Shown: positions 49,331 to 61,027 of the stretch, in pieces
Layout: every line of letters starts with the position of its first letter
Numbering within the stretch: position 1 is the stretch's first letter
Assembly: GCA_013398295.1 (NCBI GenBank)
Contig: VZSF01001374.1
Span: forward strand, 338,708-402,707
DNA from: Chionis minor
Taxonomy: Eukaryota; Chordata; Aves; Charadriiformes; Chionididae
Direction: 5' to 3'
Length of the DNA stretch: 64,000 bases
Made by a program: the position numbers and the translations under genes
The notes under the pieces: generated by a model
The model's input: the letters and a program-made list of their open reading frames with translations, nothing else
Databases searched by the model: none
What the model was told of the DNA's origin: nothing

Positions 49331-52300
49331 TTTAGCTCCTGCCTCCCGACAGCCAGCGAGGGCAGTGGGCTCCAAGTCTGCCAGGGCTGAGCCATCTCAG
49401 GCTCTGTGCCTCCGTCCTGCCGGATGAGCTTTCCTCCTTGCCTTCCCTGCGACAGAGGAGCTCTGCCGTTGTCAGCCGGGGCTTGGCAAGCTTCTTATTC
49501 ATTACCTGCCTCTTCTTTAATTGCACTCAGCCCCGATCCAGCAGCCTTTCTAATAAATGATTTGGCTGTGGGGTCGGGACCTAATTGTCATTAGATTTGC
49601 CTTATGTTGTGCCAGAAAGTCTGCATGGCGAGAAAACCCGGCAAGAAATGTCTTCATCCCATCCTTGAAGTGGGCTTCAGGTGGCATGCAATTAAAATGG
49701 GATGTTGAGGGAGCACCCTGGAGTCCCCGGTGTCCTGGGTGCCACGTGGGATTGGCCTCAAGGGCACCCCCAGCCCTAAAACCGTACAGCTACTGGGCGG
49801 CACTGAAAACATTTTAAGCTGTGTTTAAAAGCTCATTTCGTTGCAGACATGACCTCTTTTTTTCTTCCCACCATACCAAGTAATATTAAACCTTGACACC
49901 TCATCGTGGCAGCAGTGGAATGAGGGGAGTTAGAAGGAAATGCTTATTTTGGGCGGACGCAGCACGCAGCTGACATGACAAGGGGAGGGAGATGCTTTTG
50001 CTGTCGCAAAGCCATTTTCTCCGTTGCAGAAATGTCATGGGGATCAACTCCGATCACTCACTGCTGTGCCCAGCCTGATCCTGGGGGAGCACAGCCAGCA
50101 CCCGCTGCTTACCCCAGCTGAGGGCAGCTGGGGAGGTCTCACAGCCACTTTCTATGTATTTCAAACCATGTTTTTCTCAGTGGTCTTTTTGAAATTCTTA
50201 ATAGAAACTTTTGGCAAAAAACATGAGGTTTTTTTTATTCCTCAGTACCCACATTTCAGCATCTTCTGAAACCACTGAGCCCCTTTCCTCCTGGGAGGAT
50301 TTTTTTCCAAAAGGAAGTATTTTGTCCCTGCCTGAAAGTGTCCGTATTAATATTAAAATTACAATTAGCAGGTGAAACATTTAAAACCTCTCAATGGGAC
50401 CTGAAGAATGACAGGGTTCCTGAGCTGGGCAGGGCAGGAGGGGGCTCTGTGCTGGCAGCTTTAGTGGCAGAGGGGCTTGGGGGCTGGTCGAGCACATTGC
50501 AGCATTGGCACATGCGGAAAGACGGGGCTGGCTCTGACAGCATCAGCATGTTGCCCTAGCAGAGCTCCGGCAGCTCCGTGAGGACCAGCCCAGTCCCTCC
50601 TCAGGCACGCGGGAAGGATTTGTGGGGCTCCCCGTGGAAGTGAACATCCTGACCTCTGCACAGGTGCCCTGTTTGCATGATGCAGGACGTTAAATCTTGC
50701 CTTAATGTGACTGCCGAACACCAGTTTTTGTGAAGTGTGCCGGGCACTTCCCCATAAATAAATGATGGAGCATTATTCAGTCCACTTAGATCAATACATC
50801 AGCTTGACAAGTTCCAGTTCTGGGAATTTTCTGACCCCCTAGAACATCTTCCCTGCAGCTGCGCTGCTTATAAACCGCAGTGTGTAGCCCAAACAAGCTC
50901 CAGGGAGTGAGGCATCAGGACCCAGCTGTGTCGGTACGGCCACCTTGCTGGCCCCAGCATTTCTGAGGGTAAAGGCTGGTTTGCACTGGGATTGCAGCAA
51001 GGGCAGGTGGGGTGAACTTGGTGCCATACTAGGCACTGTTTTTACAACTGGACAAATGCCGCATTCTTTCCCCTGCAAGCAGCGCCGTGGTGCTGCCCAA
51101 CCTCTCTGGTGTGCCCTGCGTGCACTCCTGTCCCAGCCCAGAGGACCGTCTTTGACCCCCAGCGCTACTAGAAGTGGTCCATGAAGCTCTTGTTTCAGGC
51201 TCTTTGCAAACTGAGGCAGATGCAGCATGTCCACCAGGAAGTTTTGTGACCCAGTGCTACAGGAGAATGATCTCAGACCCTCTTTGCTTTATTATAAAGC
51301 CAACCCCAGACGCTGTGATTCTGCCCACACAGCATCTCCCTGCCCTGGGCTGCTGTACCCACATGTCTTATTCCCTAATAGCTCCTCACCTTTGTTTTTT
51401 TGGATTTGCTGCAGGTCGTGTGAGGTACGGGTTACCTAAGGACTTACCTCCCCATACTGACACTTTTTAAAGGGTGTGGATTTGTGGATTATCGGTGGTG
51501 CTGGCTCTATGCATGGAAACACAGTATGTTCCTAATCTCCTGCTGTTGTTAGCTCACATTTATCAGAGAAGTATCTGCTTACCTTTGATTCGAGATCCCT
51601 ACATCAGGGACCCAGGGCGGTATTTGTCTGTGAACTGCTGCGTATGCCTATGGGATTGTATAAGTAAATAAATATAATTAATAATCATCTGACTTCAGAG
51701 CAGCAGTGGCAGGGAGGTAAATGTAGCCTTCACAGAATTACAAACAAAATCAGGAAAAAAGGGAGACCTTTCTAGGAGCTGGTATGAATGGAAATAATTG
51801 TGTTGAGGCTGCTTGGAAATTCTTCTGCAAACATCATTTGGGTGTTTTTTAGCAGATCAAAGGCATTGAGTTTGTCTCTAAATCAGAATTTTGACCAAAC
51901 CCATTTAAAAAATAGCTTTTTTAAAAGATGCCTTCATTTTTTGTCAGTTAAAATGCAGATAAAAATAAAATGCCACGGGGTCCTGGCCCTGCTTCAGTGT
52001 CTGACCTAGAAGGGAGCAATCCACTCCCTGCAACACCAGGATTGAAGCAGGGGGAGGGACAAATTAGTGTGATTTCCTCATAAAAAGGGTTTCATGGTGT
52101 TTTTTTAAAATCCTTCAGCTTGCGAGTGAAATAGGCATCTCAGACTTTCTCACCGCAGGGATAAGCGCTGCAGGGGCAGGGGTCTGCGCTGCTGCTGGCA
52201 GCTGTGCAGGGCTGGAGCGGCAGCAGAGCTGGCGGGAGAGCGGCTGCAGTCGACACCGGTGTCCCGGCGGCTGCGGTGAGCTGTCAGTGAGCCGGTGGCC

Positions 52301-52911
52301 ATGGCCAGCCTGGCAGGCTGGGGAGCCCCATGTCAGGGAGCCTCCGGCACTTTCTGCCTCGCTTTAACAGTCAGAAGAAGAACTTTCCTGTTTAAAGATT
52401 AAACATTGTCTTTAAATATTAAACAGCAAAGCTCCTCGCTTTTGATTGTGTGGCTGCTGCCAGCAGGCGGCTCAGAATTGCCAATTTTAATTAAAAAACT
52501 TTGTTTTCCAACACAGCCCAGCAATGGCTCCTCCTCCTGGCCGGGGGTGGCTGGCTTCTTCCCTGGCCTGCCTTCATCTCTGCCCGCATTTCCCTCTGCC
52601 TGCAGCAAAGTGACAGTCCCTGCCAGCCCCGAAGTGTGAGCAGCATCATCTGGGACTGATCAATGCCCCAGGCACTTCCTTCCAAAACCCCAGGAAAAAC
52701 AATTAAAACCCGATCGATCCTGCAGGCAGCTTTGAATATGCATAAGTGCACACTTGACCTTCAGTGGTCAGGCCAACTTCCACCCCGGCTGCTTAGCTAG
52801 TTTGCTCAGGTATTGCTGCTGTACCGAATGACCTTGATTAAGAAAGCAAAACGCGATGCAAAGATGGGCCCGGTGCTGATCCCGGGGCTGGGGCACGTGC
52901 CACCGGCTACC

Positions 52912-52932
52912 TGGTGCTGCTGCTGCTGCTGC
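52912..52932. repeat. short (CTG)n run
   Basis: Six consecutive gctgct-type units in GC-rich DNA. Too short to be notable beyond possible polymorphism. Confidence 0.8.
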
Positions 52933-53479
52933 GGGGCTGGCAGAGGCAGGCTGGGGTTGGCACGAGCATCCAGCTGTTAGGAGCTTTCCAGAGCTGTCCC
53001 AGTGGCTTTCCAGGGATCCTGCTAGCCTCCTGCTGCGCTCCCTCTGTCGCTTCTGGCCAGGGTCTGGGCTGGGAAGGCAGCCTGTGACACTGTAGATCAG
53101 AGCCTGCCTTGCCCCTGTGCAGGGACAGTCCTGTGCCCTTCCTGTCCCTCCAAAGAGTGTGGGGACATCGCTTCTCCAGGGGTGCCCTCCCACTGCTAGC
53201 AGCCCCGAGCCTGGATCTGCTGGTGCTGAGCGTGGGGACCTTCCTGTGGTGTGCCTGGGCTTGCTCTTTGGGAAGGAGTCCAGGAGAGGGAGCCACATGC
53301 GGAGCTGCTGTCACTGTCACCCAGGGCCACCCAGCAGGTGGGTGGTGGGATCCCATCCTGCACCCTGACCCCCTCATTCCTCCCTGCCCCGTGGCCAGCC
53401 AGCCTGCATCCCGGCCACGGCATTGAAGGTACCACAGGGCATGTTTGTTGAAGGCAAAGGAAACCTCCCCATTGTGTAC

Positions 53480-53660
53480 ACAAAGTGTAATTTCAGTGAA
53501 TTATGCATAGACTTAATTAGGAGTTTTAATTGCTAATCATCTCCCAACAGGATTAGCAATGCTGTCTATTAATTATCTGTGGAGCCCTCTGTTTTCCTAA
53601 GGCAGGAGTAACAAAGCAGCGTGAATGGATATGTAGGTCGGTAATAAATTAACTCCCCTG
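53480..53660. promoter_or_regulatory. candidate homeodomain/POU element with perfect inverted repeat
   Basis: An AT-rich island between GC-rich flanks, with aattatgcatag (POU-like, about 53500), cttaattagg (about 53512), and the inverted pair ATTGCTAATC (53529-53538) and GATTAGCAAT (53551-53560) around a 12-base spacer. It is followed by ctattaattatctg (about 53566). No repeat similarity. It lies 1.3 kb upstream of the ERI3 exon at 54866. Confidence 0.45.
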
Positions 53661-54865
53661 AGCCCCGTAGCTCCCAGAAGAACGCCGGCGGCGGGGGCTG
53701 CGCAGGAGCCATCCCTGCCTGCACTGGGCAGAGCAGCAGGTAGCGGTGCCAGAGGGACTGGAAGCAGATCCCTGTGGCAGGCAGGTGGGTGGTGGGCTGG
53801 AGCAGGGGGGCACCGCTCAGCTCCGCTCACCCAGCTCAGCCCCATTCCCACCGCAGAGAGCATCTCCCCCGGCGTTCCCAGCCCGCGGAGGGTGTCGGTG
53901 ATGCCCCACCATGCCGTGGCCGCGGTTAGCGATGATCCCCGCTGCAGGAGGGAGATAGGGGCTGCTGGATTGACCTGATCTCATCTGGGGACAATGGCCC
54001 TCACGGCAGCAGAGATAGCGCTGGCGTGAGCGACGCTAAGCCCACGCGCCCTTCTTACAGCTCACAATGCGGCGCTGAGCTTAATTCCTCAAGATGAAGA
54101 AGATACGTGGCTGTCAGGCTGTAATTACAGCCGTGCGTGTGACACGGAGGCCCGGCTGCTTTCACGTTTGCGTTGGACGGTGGGGTTTTTGTGCTGCTCG
54201 GTCTCCTGCCTGCCTCACTCCTGCTGGGAACCGTGCCGGGGGATGTGAAAGGGATGGAGCAGGCTCTCTCCGGCCAGGCTGAGGGGTCTGTGCAGTGGGG
54301 TGAGCAGTGCTGGCTCCCAGTGATGGAGAGTACCAAGGCAACTGAGGTCCAGGAATGGAAAGGAGAGGGGAGGCTGGGAGGGCTGTGCTTGCTGGAGGGG
54401 AAGGGGACTGCCAGCCCGGCCACCCTGGGCATGAGCACCCCTTTGCAAACCCCCCTAACTCCTGCTGCCAACCCCATCCTTCATGAGGCAGGAACGGGGG
54501 AACCGTGTTGGATCAGCCCGGGAACATGTGGGATGAGCTCACAGCCCCCCGCTCACTTCAGTGTGGCAAAGGTGGCCTTGAGTGATGCTGATCCGGCATG
54601 GTGCCCAGGAAGCCTCATGAAGGTTGTCACCCATGCAAGGACAGGCCTTGGGCACCTCTTGTCTGCGGAGCATCAGGTGGGGCATGCCAGTGTGAGGGTG
54701 CTTTGTGCAGGTGGCACCCGGAGAGCTGCTCCAAGGGCGATGTGTGCATCCACACTGAACATGGCAAACATGGACCTGTGCCAGTGCCGGGAGCAGCCGG
54801 GCCTGGGCGAGTACAAAACGTGTCTGCGCTGTGCGCCGGTCTGACCCTCTGCTTCTCTCTTCCAG

Positions 54866-54965
54866 GCGTACAGCTTTGCCATGGGGAGTTGGCCAAAGAA
54901 CGGGCTCTTAGACATGAACAAAGGACTGAACCTACAGCACATAGGGAGGCCTCACAGCGGGATAG
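54866..54965 (+). CDS. ERI3: ERI3 internal coding exon (100 nt)
   Basis: Read in frame from the first base, it encodes 33 codons, AYSFAMGSWPKNG followed by LLDMNKGLNLQ and HIGRPHSGI. A last G (54965) opens the next codon, expected to be Asp. This joins the 12105 exon in phase 0 and continues ERI3 (about residues 278-310 of the human protein from memory). It carries the His of the PHSGI motif, the catalytic His of the DEDDh exonuclease core. The last catalytic Asp (the second of the DD pair in ERI1 and ERI3) must come from the following exon, beyond this window. The acceptor is CTTCCAG and the donor is G followed by GTGAGT, a near-consensus site. The human sequence I recall has Cys where this has Ser (AMGS) and Ser where this has Asn (GLN). 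Both are mild changes outside the catalytic motif. No stop or frameshift. Confidence 0.97.
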
Positions 54966-55720
54966 GTGAGTGCTGCCGCCCCGTCCCCTTCCCGTCCCCA
55001 CGGCTGCTGCTCCGGGTGCGCAGGATGTGCCTCGGCTCCGAGAGCGGGTCCAGGCTGGGGTGCTGAGAGCCAGCCGAAGGGCTGCAAGGTCCCCGGCTGG
55101 TGGAAGGGACGAAGATGTGTTAGGATTGGCATGCAGGATAAGCTCTTGGTCCCTGGCACATCCCAGCATGGCAAACACATCTGCTGGCCAGGGAGCTGCT
55201 CCCCTCCTTGGCCACCCTGGTGGTGCTCGGGCTGGGGGTGGATGTGGGCAGCACCAGGGCTTGCGCAGTGCCTGGAACACAGGGCAGGGATCCCCAAGCT
55301 GGGCGGGACGTTCTCCCTGTCGGGCCAGTCCTCCAGCTGCTCTGGATGCTGCATCTGTTCTTGGAATTGAGGCTCTGCCAGGCGGTGCAACCTCGGGAGC
55401 TGGCTGGAAACACACTGCAGAGTGAAGATGCGTGGCCCCAGCTGGAAAACTGAATTGTCATCCTGTTTGCTCACATATGTGATGAGTTTCACAGTCCTGC
55501 AGACTGCTCCAAAATAAACAACTGAGGCTACCATGCACAGTGGCAGAGCTCCATGTTTCCCCTAGCTCCTCTGCACCAGGGATCAAAGTGACATGAGGAG
55601 GGAGACCTGGCCCAGGACCCTGAGGCTATATATCTGCCTGCTGCTTAACACTGGGGGCGCAGAGCTGGGGCAGCAGCCAGCTACCATATGGGCAGGAGCT
55701 CAGATTTACTGGGCTATAAG

Positions 55721-55757
55721 CAGGGCTGTAACTCAGGGCTGCAACTGAGGGCTGCAT
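55721..55757. repeat. short imperfect tandem repeat
   Basis: About two and a half copies of a 14-15 base unit (cagggctgtaact / cagggctgcaact / gagggctgca). Local replication slippage product. Confidence 0.6.
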
Positions 55758-55909
55758 CGCTCTTGCCTGTCTTGTTGGATCACCTCTTGGAGCCAATAGT
55801 CAGGTATTCCCTCTGCCTCCCAGCCCTTCATCCATGGTGACTTGTGAGCATTAAAGTTTGCAAGGTGGTAAGATTTACTTGGAAAAGTCACCTGCTACCT
55901 GGGCCTTGA

Positions 55910-56070
55910 GGAGGCTGTTTAATATTGTTTCAAGACTCTAACCATTAAACTCTCCAATCAATCCAAGTTAAGGAGATGAATTATTTAAAGCTCACCAGCT
56001 TTTAATTAGCAAGCTCCTTTTGAACTATGGATCTGGTTGCATTATTGACAGAGGTAGCATTAAAATTTGC
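55910..56070. promoter_or_regulatory. candidate conserved noncoding block
   Basis: AT-rich block with tttaatattg, gatgaattatttaaagc, cttttaattagcaagc (about 55999) and gcattattgac cores. It lies 1 kb downstream of the ERI3 exon. No repeat similarity. Confidence 0.35.
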
Positions 56071-57397
56071 TTCCTTGCCTGGGAGCAGATTTGCCTTGCT
56101 TGTGTGCCATATTGGGGGGATCACGGGGAGAGAGCAGGGACTGCAGGAGTTGTGTGTGCGTGTCCTGCTCTGGGGGCTTGGGCTTTTCCTAGGGTCTCCT
56201 GGGGGATGCAGGTTGGTTTGTATCTTGTCTTTCCTCATTTTATTTATGGCAAGAGCTCTCTGTTGCTGTCATCTCTTACTCTGACAAAGTGTCCCCAGCT
56301 CTGGAGTATCATCTGTCTGCCGATGGTTTCTGCCCGTGTTTATATCAGTGCTGTTGTCTTGCACAGGTGTCTCTGCCTGATGGAGTTCAGAGAGATGCTG
56401 TTCATGTCCCTCCCTGCTCCAATCCTTTAGGAAGGTTTTGCCTCTTCATTTCTGCCAAACTCGCTCCGTGGGGGAGCACTCCCACCTCTCCCCAGTACAG
56501 GGTGAGCCGCAGGTGGATTGCCCACAGAGAAGCAGCATGTCAAGTCCCACCAAGCAAGCTCCTTTCTTCCAGCGCTCCATCCCAGTGGCAAACCTGCCCT
56601 TCACACACTGTTGGGAAGGGCAGATGGGAAGGGAAGGTTTACGTGGGTGCTGTGAAGGATGCCAGGCCAGCAGTGGGATGGTCTCCATCTCCCTGACACC
56701 ACCATCGGCGCACGTGTGCCCTGTGTGTTCCAGCCTGCTGGCTGCTCCATTTGGGCTGGGTCCAGAGCAGCTCTGCCCCGGACGTCTGCGATCCTCTGCC
56801 TGCCTGCAGCGGCGGCAGCCACTGGCACCCTGTGCCTGCTGGCTTTACCTCAGGCTGAGCCCCTGGGAGCGAGCTGGAGCCTCGGCTCACTGAATGGCTT
56901 CTCCTCCTGGCCAGCTTGGGAGCCCCAGGCACAGCTGCTGCCCACAGTGTCGGGGCTGCTGGCTTTAGGGTTTGGTCACCCAGCGTCCCACCTGGCAGAA
57001 GGCTCGGGGTGATGCTGGTGTCTGGAGACATGCCTTGCCTGGCGTTTTGTCAGGGCACCAGCCTCCTGGATTTCCAGGCTTTTCATTTCCCAGACTGCTG
57101 GCTTTTCAGGTCCTAGTCACGGACCAAGCGTTGGCTCTGGTGACAGCCCAGGAGGTGGCCAGGCCAAGGGCTGAGGAGGGGCTGGCAGAGGCGGACTGGG
57201 CTAGCTTCCTTGGGGCTGCCTTTGCTGCCTCATCCTGGAGCAAGTGTTGGTCCTCCACAGCCGAGTCATTCCATATCAGCCACTGGGAGTGGGCACGGCT
57301 GTCCCAATTGCTGACAGTCACCCTGTGACCTGAGCAGTCCTCACCACTCTTCGTGCTCTCAACTGCTCTTCCTTGGGGCTGGGAGGAGCCATCTCTT

Positions 57398-57473
57398 CCC
57401 CTTGCCCTTGCCCTTGCCCTTGCCCTTGCCCTTGCCCTTCCCTTCCCTTCCCTTCCCTTCCCTTCCCTTCCCC
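57398..57473. repeat. compound (CTTGCC)6(CTTCC)7 microsatellite
   Basis: Six CTTGCC units (57401-57436) run directly into seven CTTCC units (57437-57471). The plus strand presents about 14 CCC triplets separated by TTG or TT, so the minus strand is a run of GGG triplets with 2-3 base spacers, the classic G-quadruplex-forming pattern. The minus-strand open frame across it (57318-57989) is Gly/Gln- and Gly/Lys/Glu-rich purely because of the repeat. Confidence 0.95.
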
Positions 57474-58939
57474 ATGCAGTCTAGAGCCTTGCTTCTTTTT
57501 TTGGGGGGGTCCTGGGGTGCAGCAAGGTTGAGGGAAGTTGAGGGGAGATGAGAGGGGAGACCCTGTCACCAGGGTCAGCCTCTGATTTTCATGGCCCCCG
57601 TGGGTCCAGAAGTCTGCAAACCCAAGAGGGCCAAGGAGGGAGCAGCAAGGCAACGTCTTCACCAGCCACAGCAGTTTCACGAATACTATGCCGTGCAGGA
57701 GAGCTTCCGCGTGGCCCCTTTCCCGGCAGCTTTGGGAGCAGTCCGGGGAGATGCAGGCATTCCTGTGAAGCCTCAGCTCACTTACACAGGGATGTACAGC
57801 ATGGATGTTTCCGTTCAAATCTGACAGAAAAATTGCAGTGGATGGCCACTTGTTTTTGCAAACGATTTGCAAGGAATTTTGCTGTCTCGCCGGATCGGTT
57901 GTGTATTGCTTTGTTTTCAAATCACTCTGATTCACTGGCTCAGCAGATACCTGCTCCAAATCCCTGCACTTGACATGCTCTGGGATCAATCCTGCTCCAT
58001 GCTTTATCTCCTCTCCTTCGTCTTACTCGAAATCCGGGGAGTTCAGGGCACCCTGCAGGGCCAAGGCTGGATTCTGGATGGGAACCTCACCTTTAGTGGC
58101 TGGTGTGTGCAGGCAGGAGAGGCTCATGGTGGAGCCTCAGACGACATCCCTTGGGACACACGTCAGCACATACAGCAGGTTGCTGAACAGAGCTCACGTT
58201 CTACCTTTCAGCTGGTTTTTACTCACGAGAAGCCAGCTGCAAATCTTGTCGAGGGGTTAGAGAAGTGTTTTTTGTCAGCAAATACACTTTGGTGGATTTG
58301 CATACACTGCAAATACAGCTGCCTTGGGGTGTGATGGGTGCAGGTCTGGTGCCGTTATTTTCTTGGGAGGGGAAAGGTAAAGGAAGGGGAAATATGTCAA
58401 TTTTTCAACTTACTGACAAGTGCTGAGCAGAATAAGGAGGTAGGAAGGTCCTGCTCCAGAGAGTGAGGATGCACTAAATCCCTGGGAGATGGGAAAGGAG
58501 CAAAAGAGGAGTGAAACCTGTTCTTTCATGCTTTCCTTGGGTTGGTATTTCAGCTTTAAGGATTCCCCCCGGGCTGAACGTGGTCCCAAGGACCAGAGAG
58601 GACTTTTTTCTGCAGCTTCCATCTCTCCTCAAACATGGATGAACTATACGTCGGCTCTAGTGTGGGCAGTAGGATCTTGGGGTGAGGAACTTCTTTTTGT
58701 CTGGTGTTTTCTTGGCCCTTAACAAAATGAAGTTGGGTCCTGCCAAGAAGTCACTCAACCGCACGTTGTGGTTCTTAAAGCATGTGTTTGAGGCGCTGCT
58801 TGCCAAAAAAGAGCTGCAGCTTGTAATATGGAGGTCTTGGCACTCTCACGCAAAGACCAGCATTCACAGGCTCCGCACCAGTGGAGCTGTGTTCTTGCAT
58901 TGTGGTCTCTCCACTGAATTTCAGAGACTGATATAAATC

Positions 58940-59870
58940 AGAAGGATTAAAATCCCAGGCTTTAGTTGTGATTCAAATCAGGCAGCAGGTCACCTGGATT
59001 CCGTAATTGATTTTTTTCTGGGTTTGCATTTTTTTTTCTTTTAACCTGTTTCCCTAAAAAAGGTCAAGTTTTTCTGATCAGCACCTATCAAACGAAGTGC
59101 AGCTTTCCCTACCAGTGCTCAGTTATTAAATCTGGTTATTCTTTTATTCATGAAATGTCCTGTATTTGCTACATTTATTTATCAAGTAATACAATATACC
59201 TTTAGTCTTAGTTTTTAGATATTTGTTACATTAGAAAAATAGTGAATTGCTATTTGTTATTAAGGAGAAGGTGATTAAATTATACCTCATGATTTGAGTT
59301 GTGGTGCTCTTGGATGAAAATCGGAATGCCATGCTAAAGTACCCCAGCAGTAATTTGAATTGGTTTTACTAGTAAAATCCTGTTTCCCTTGCATATACTC
59401 AATACAGAAGGGAAAGTAAATTTCAGAATACGTTTTAGTTAAAAACGCTTGGTGCGTGAAACCAAAGCGAGAAGTGATTGGTGAGTTGAAGGAGTGTTTC
59501 TGGAAACCACCCTTTCAAGGTTTTAGAATTAGCACATCTCATCCTCTCCCAGGTTAGTTTGTTGGTTTGTTTGTTTCCCTGATTATGGAAAAGATAAAAG
59601 GCACCCCTTCTTTATTTTTTCAGCCCTTTGTTGTTTCTCAGCTCTGAATGAGCCAGTTATTGAACTGAAAATACACTGAAAAAAAGGAACAAGTTTCCCA
59701 ATCTGCAGAAGTAGCTGTTGCTGCTGGGAAGGTTTGTTTCTCATTTGTCATCTCTGCTTCCACTTCCAGTGCATTGACTGACTTTAAAACGTGTTACCCC
59801 TTGCTACTGGTCTTTTTTGAATCTAATTGAATTTAATTGATTCTTTAAAGTTTTGACTTTAGCACGCAGA
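58940..59870. promoter_or_regulatory. AT-rich region, candidate noncoding element
   Basis: About 900 bases with no ORF above threshold, AT-rich throughout, including tttattcatgaaatg, acatttatttatcaagtaatacaatatacc (about 59170-59199) and aatctaattgaatttaattgattc (about 59820-59843). It could hold conserved elements or be simply old AT-rich intron. No transposon was recognised. Confidence 0.25.
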
Positions 59871-60269
59871 TTGTTGTGATTTTAGATTTAGTTCTAAATG
59901 CCTGGCTTGGTGTTTGGTGGGGTTTTTTTTCTTTTTTCGAGAAAGAGGGTAACCAGGCTACTGTGTCTCTTGCTAACGAACCCACAGTACCCATCCTAGG
60001 CGACCAGGAGATATGGTCCCATAGCAGCGCCGGTCTTGACATGATGCCCTCGCTGGGCTGTTTTACATCAACTTGCACAATCCTGCAAGCTGTGAGCCTC
60101 CGCACAGGGCTTCACCATCTTCCCTATGCCCATGGTGCCCCCGGCCAGGGCTGTGCTGTGCTCCTTCCATGGGGATCTCTACCTTGCCGAATGGACAAGC
60201 CCTACCTGCCTGGGCAGGTCAGCAGCCCATGCGGTGAGCGACCCAGCAAGCCACCGTGCCTTCCCGGCT

Positions 60270-60531
60270 CCATCTCTCTCTTTTCATTTACTGATTGGAA
60301 ATCTCGGAAGGTTAGGGTGTGATATTGTTCCTGATCCAGAGCATTAATTAGGCCTCGGAAAGAAGAAGAGGAATTGCGTGTTTTTAACAGTGAGGTTAAT
60401 GGGATGCTCGCAGAGTAGACAGTTTTAATGAGCTTCAACTCGATGTGCAGTGAGTTTACTCTTTGTGTTAAAAGGGTCACACTGCAGTAGTTTGATGTGG
60501 ATTGTCTCCTGGCCCCCGGTGTCATAGGTGA
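60270..60531. promoter_or_regulatory. candidate conserved noncoding block
   Basis: AT-rich block with ttactgattgg, gagcattaattaggc (about 60340), gttaatggg and gttttaatgagc cores. It leads directly into copy 1 of duplicated element B. No repeat similarity. Confidence 0.35.
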
Positions 60532-60596
60532 GCGTCTGTCAGAGTCCAGTCAGAGCGCATTTACTTAGCGACACGATTCTAATTAACTACCACGAG
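60532..60596. repeat. duplicated noncoding element B, copy 1
   Basis: A 65-base element beginning gcgtctgtcagagtccagtc and ending with attctaattaactacc plus five bases. It aligns without gaps to 61756-61820: 56 of 65 positions match, and the first 25 are identical. It contains a TAATTA homeodomain-type core. The flanks of the two copies are unrelated. Not a recognised transposon. Confidence 0.88.
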
Positions 60597-60870
60597 CTGC
60601 CACCGCCACGGGGAGCCGGGCCAGCCCTGCCGGGGGTGCCTCCAGCCCGGCAGAGCCGTCCCCGACCCCGCATGGCTCTGCCTGCTCGTGTCCCGGCAGC
60701 GCCGGGCTGCTCTCCGCGTTGACATTGAAGGAGAGGGCGGCGAGGGCCACACTCGCTAAGTGCGGTGGCAGGCGACAGGCCACCCGCCGTCATGGGTGCC
60801 TTTGGCTGTCAGCGCCGGCCCTCCCCCCAGGGAGCTCCGGGGGGGCTGATGAGGCTTCGCCTCACCCTGC
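60597..60870. other. GC-rich, CpG-containing segment
   Basis: A GC-rich stretch with frequent CpG (ccgccacgggg, cgtccccgaccccgc, gcgccgggctgctctccgcg and similar) between the two copies of element B. Whether it is an unmethylated CpG island, and thus a possible alternative promoter, cannot be told by eye. No start-codon context or exon is recognised. Confidence 0.35.
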
Positions 60871-61027
60871 AGGGTGCTGGGAGCTTGCGGTCCTGGCAGC
60901 TCGCTGGCTATATTTCAGCCTCCTCTCATTCTTCCCTGTTTTCCTTTCCCCTCTTTTGTTTTCCTGCTGCCTGCAGCCCCCCACCATCTGCAGGATCCCC
61001 GGTCTCCCTTGGCGCCCACCTGCCTCC

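Larger units (their letters stand above)
12178..54865 (+). other. ERI3: ERI3 large intron (about 42.7 kb)
   Basis: The intron runs from GTACTT at 12178 to TTCCAG at 54865. Near the acceptor there is a consensus-like branch point (CTGAC, 54841-54845; the A is 22 bases before the exon) and a clean CT tract. Because the flanking exons join in phase 0 and encode contiguous protein, no constitutive coding exon is missing between them. Stretches not listed separately (for example 12250-13090, 13510-16100, 20000-21780, 22100-23250, 23320-24370, 28940-37560, 39700-41600, 41660-44880, 45570-47250, 47300-48650 and 49340-53480) contain no exon, RNA gene or mobile element that I can support. Their ORFs look like chance open frames in moderately GC-rich DNA. 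Confidence 0.9.

Noticed and set aside
54173..54844. 223-codon plus-strand frame ending just before the ERI3 acceptor, with a hydrophobic N-terminal stretch.
   Set aside because: It lies wholly within the intron, its stop is in the branch-point region, and it has no recognisable domain and no splice signals.
54627..55415. 262-codon open frame on the minus strand, the longest in the window.
   Set aside because: It runs antisense across the ERI3 exon in GC-rich DNA. The translation is Pro/Ala/Arg/Ser/Cys-rich without a domain. Long antisense frames are common where stop codons are GC-depleted.
57318..57989. 223-codon minus-strand frame with Gly-Gln and Gly-Lys/Glu repeats.
   Set aside because: The repeats are the translation of the CTTGCC/CTTCC microsatellite, not a protein domain.
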